16,127 nucleotides of DNA, from the NCBI GenBank assembly GCA_002352425.1, contig DEIK01000075.1, positions 1-16,127 on the forward strand, given 5' to 3'. Below are positions 14,436 through 16,127 of this stretch, in pieces (the stretch's first letter is position 1; each line of letters starts with the position of its first letter). Position numbers and translations under genes: made by a program. The notes under the pieces were generated by a model. It saw only the letters and a list, made by a program, of their open reading frames with translations. It made no database searches and was not told where the DNA came from. Source of the DNA: Rhodobacteraceae bacterium UBA2776. GTDB lineage: Bacteria; Pseudomonadota; Alphaproteobacteria; Rhodobacterales; Rhodobacteraceae.

Positions 14436-14913
14436 TACTCAGTTCGCGATTACGCGTCTGCAACTCTGCCAGTTGATCGGTAACGCTTGTGGTTTCCCAA
14501 GCCTTAAGCAGCCCCATCTCAATACTGTCAAAAAGCTCTATGATCAGCTCCCGCAACGACTCACTTTCATTGCCGCTAGGTTCATTTTCACGGATCAGGT
14601 CAAGAAAAGCCTTGCGATGGAGTTTCAGCGCCCCAACGAAGTCGACCAAATCAACCCCATGCGCACGATGCTCCAATCCTTGGGCCACACCAAACCTCGT
14701 GGCGCCCTCTATCGCCGCCTTGTGCGAAGTATTTGACTGTCGGGTCGCGTCGATAAACTCGATCAGCGGTTCGCTTAACCCACGGATCGAGTTCCGCCAT
14801 GCCTCTCTCAGGGTGGACGTATTCTGAATGTAGGATTTTTGCTGCGCGTAGTGCAATACGCGATCAATCAACCAATCTTCGTGGCTTTCAATCAGCGTTT
14901 TCAGGTTCAACAT
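14407..14913 (-). CDS. RsbRD_N-like sensor domain protein
   Basis: A 168-residue helical protein from the ATG at 14913, chosen because AGGA lies about 9 nt upstream; the frame extends 11 codons further without such support. It resembles the N-terminal domain of RsbRD-type stressosome proteins: WLIDRVLHYAQQ, then TSTLREAWRNSIRGLSEPLI (33-51) and FGVAQGLEHRAHGVDLVDF followed by VGALKLHRKAFLDLI (74-107), where a hydrophobic GVxxxxFxGxxKxxRxAxLDL pattern is typical. A likely coiled coil, LAELQTRNRELSNE (148-161), closes it. That is the kind of linker that normally leads straight into a PAS domain, and the next gene begins with one. It may therefore be the sensory input of the kinase, split off by an indel in an A-run. 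The signal is unknown. Confidence 0.7.
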   Translation of the reverse strand: MLNLKTLIESHEDWLIDRVLHYAQQKSYIQNTSTLREAWRNSIRGLSEPLIEFIDATRQSNTSHKAAIEGATRFGVAQGLEHRAHGVDLVDFVGALKLHRKAFLDLIRENEPSGNESESLRELIIELFDSIEMGLLKAWETTSVTDQLAELQTRNRELSNEKQVHHRI

Positions 14914-14976
14914 GGTCCGGTCCTTTGTTGGGACAATATTTTGCACGTCAATTTCGCGCGTGCCGCCTGAGCAAGA

Positions 14977-15612
14977 TCAACGCACAATGGCGCTGCCAAG
15001 TCTATTCGCGTCTTTGGCATGATATTGTAAATAGGCGCGGATCAGGAACTGATCGTCTTTCGGCAATCCGGTCCGCGGTCCCATGACCTTCAGATGACTT
15101 GTCCACTGGTTCGCCGTGTAGTGGTGGGGGATGCGTCTTTGATGACAGGCAGTGCAACGTTTGGCAAAAAGCGGCTCTGCCCGTGCCCAGATGTCTTGCA
15201 AGCCGGGTTTCAGGTCCGGGGCGTTTACCCATCCCTGAAGCTCGGTCTTTGTCCAGATCAGAAAAGTGTCGGGATCTTCGGTCTTTTCAGAAAAAACCAG
15301 CGTCTCAACCGCGGATTTGGACAAGACCGCGTGCAGCACACGAATGCCCGGGGCTGCATAGATGATGCGCTCAGCACCCGCTTGTGTCCATCCTTGCATG
15401 GAAACCTGAAACCAGTCGCCATCCTGAGAGATAAGTTGCAAAGGGGCCGAGACCAACAATTTGCCCATTGGCGGTTCATCGTCACCAGGCGCAGCACTTA
15501 AAACGAATGTTCCGTCCAGATAGGCCACATCCGGTAGTTCCTGGGCTTGCGTCGGCGCGCCAAGTGCAATTGCGAACATCAACGATATGAACAGGTGGCT
15601 TGGGTACCGCAT
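14977..15612 (-). CDS. TorC C-terminal-domain-like monohaem c-type cytochrome
   Basis: A 211-residue exported protein with a signal peptide (1 to about 23, ending PTQAQ), a beta-rich region (about 30-135) and one haem motif CTACH (C153, C156, H157), with M177 in KVMGPRTGL as a likely sixth ligand. AEPLFAKRCTACHQ, HHYTANQW and AYLQYHAKDANR match the C-terminal part of the pentahaem TorC/DorC cytochromes that feed electrons to TMAO/DMSO reductase. The four-haem NapC/NirT-type part is absent, so it cannot take electrons from quinol itself. GAGG lies about 8 nt before ATG 15612. It is the second gene after torA, with a stem-loop between them. In E. coli the TorC C-terminal domain binds TorA and also inhibits the sensor TorS; a free-standing copy next to a kinase gene is notable. 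Confidence 0.75.
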   Translation of the reverse strand: MRYPSHLFISLMFAIALGAPTQAQELPDVAYLDGTFVLSAAPGDDEPPMGKLLVSAPLQLISQDGDWFQVSMQGWTQAGAERIIYAAPGIRVLHAVLSKSAVETLVFSEKTEDPDTFLIWTKTELQGWVNAPDLKPGLQDIWARAEPLFAKRCTACHQRRIPHHYTANQWTSHLKVMGPRTGLPKDDQFLIRAYLQYHAKDANRLGSAIVR

Positions 15613-15631
15613 TCCAACACCTCATTGAAAT

Positions 15632-15660
15632 CGGCGCGCGCGAAAGGGTCGCACGCGCCG
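15632..15660 (-). repeat. Strong stem-loop between torA and the TorC-like gene
   Basis: CGGCGCG-C-GCG (15632-15642) faces CGC-A-CGCGCCG (15650-15660) around a 7-nt loop. In minus-strand RNA the one non-matching position is a U-G wobble, so the operon transcript forms an 11-bp stem, while plus-strand RNA would have a C-A mismatch. No T-run follows. It is probably a processing or stability stem that sets the ratio of reductase to cytochrome mRNA. Confidence 0.6.
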
Positions 15661-15673
15661 GGTTGTCTTAGGC

Positions 15674-16127
15674 TTAGCCCCCTGCTGGGGCGTCAAAGAC
15701 CTTCACAGCAGGAAGATCGCCGGTGAACTTCTCGACGTCTGCCAAGGCGGTATGGCCGCAGTTGGCCTGCGCCAGTTTTGACGTTGCGATGGAAACCGTC
15801 AGACAGTTCACGTCGCCATAGGCATCGAGCGATCCAATCTCGCCGCCATTGACCGGATCATACCAACCGCCTTCATACATGCGGATGACACTTGGGCGAA
15901 CGTCGTCAGATACAATCGCTCCGGCCAGTACCTGACCGCGATCATTGAACACCCGAACCACATCGCCATCGGCAATACTGCGCGCGGCGGCATCTGCGGG
16001 GTTGATCATACAAGGCTCGCGTCCGGCCACGGCGTAACCTTCGCGGATTTTTGTTCCGCAAAGCTGCGAGTGCAGCCGGTCATTGGGGTGGGCGCTGTCA
16101 ATATGCAGCGGATGGGGCTCGTTGCCA
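15674..16127 (-). CDS. torA: TMAO/DMSO reductase (TorA/DorA), C-terminal part
   Basis: The minus strand is open from the right edge of the window to TAA at 15676-15674, giving 150 codons (16125-15677). The sequence HPLHID, NDRLHSQLCGTKIREGYAV, AGREPCMINPADAAAR and DGDVVRVFNDRGQVLAGA is the C-terminal molybdopterin-dinucleotide-binding domain of the periplasmic TMAO/DMSO reductases. MYEGGWYDP, YGDVNCLT, TSKLAQANCGHTALADVEKF and the late end agree. These enzymes reduce TMAO or DMSO as terminal electron acceptors using bis-MGD molybdenum. The N-terminus and Tat signal lie outside the window. It is the first gene seen of a minus-strand series: torA, TorC-like, RsbRD_N protein, kinase. Whether it prefers TMAO (torA) or DMSO (dorA) cannot be told here. 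Confidence 0.9.
   Translation of the reverse strand, partial: GNEPHPLHIDSAHPNDRLHSQLCGTKIREGYAVAGREPCMINPADAAARSIADGDVVRVFNDRGQVLAGAIVSDDVRPSVIRMYEGGWYDPVNGGEIGSLDAYGDVNCLTVSIATSKLAQANCGHTALADVEKFTGDLPAVKVFDAPAGG

Noticed and set aside
14427..14440. Programmed -1 ribosomal frameshift at the A-run joining the RsbRD_N and kinase frames
   Set aside because: The kinase frame is +1 relative to the upstream gene, and the run does not present an X-XXY-YYZ heptamer in the zero frame, so dnaX-type slippage would not join them.

Overview
The window looks like chromosomal DNA from a marine alphaproteobacterium of the Rhodobacterales (roseobacter group). The evidence is a CcrM-type GANTC methyltransferase next to rnhB, a DorA/TorA-type TMAO/DMSO reductase, several small proteins of a roseobacter character, and moderate GC. 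This placement is an inference from protein character, not from a database search. I saw no tRNA, rRNA, CRISPR array or replication origin.

Layout. (1) 1-1756, minus strand: rnhB followed by ccrM, whose leader carries a cluster of GANTC sites. (2) 1906-3567: a small secreted protein with duplicated Cys motifs (minus, with a good intrinsic terminator) is divergent from a two-gene unit made of a small secreted protein and a membrane-anchored winged-helix regulator. The gap between them holds three similar palindromic sites spaced 21 and 31 bp apart. (3) 3618-4980, minus: an RTX calcium-binding repeat protein broken by three single-base frameshifts. (4) 4977-6142: an HxlR-family regulator divergent from an NfsB-like nitroreductase, arranged like a redox/electrophile switch. 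(5) 6207-8139, minus: a long cysteine-synthase-family PLP protein that seems to have lost its substrate-binding loop, abutting a gutted molybdopterin oxidoreductase. (6) 8453-11953, plus: a tightly overlapping catabolic operon of M20 amidohydrolase, diaminopropionate ammonia-lyase and M24 hydrolase. (7) 12091-12432: a 5'-truncated IS3-family remnant. (8) 12589-16127, minus: the end of torA/dorA, a free-standing TorC C-terminal monoheme domain, an RsbRD_N sensor protein, and a soluble hybrid histidine kinase whose HPt domain is broken by what looks like a 16-nt deletion.

How the genes may work together. The M20-DpaL-M24 operon has the enzyme classes used in ectoine breakdown (ring/amide hydrolase, deacylase, ammonia-lyase), but its PLP enzyme is of the 2,3-diaminopropionate type. 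It may therefore degrade an acylated or cyclised diaminopropionate derivative. The right-hand cluster joins a TMAO/DMSO reductase, a c-type haem domain and a phosphorelay sensor. In the enterobacterial Tor system the TorC C-terminal domain feeds back on TorS, so a similar redox feedback loop is plausible here.

A theme of the window is decay: RTX frameshifts, a molybdoenzyme remnant, a missing PLP-enzyme loop, an HPt deletion and an IS scar lie within about 11 kb. Some single-base lesions sit in homopolymers and could be sequencing errors. The multi-base deletions could not be explained that way.
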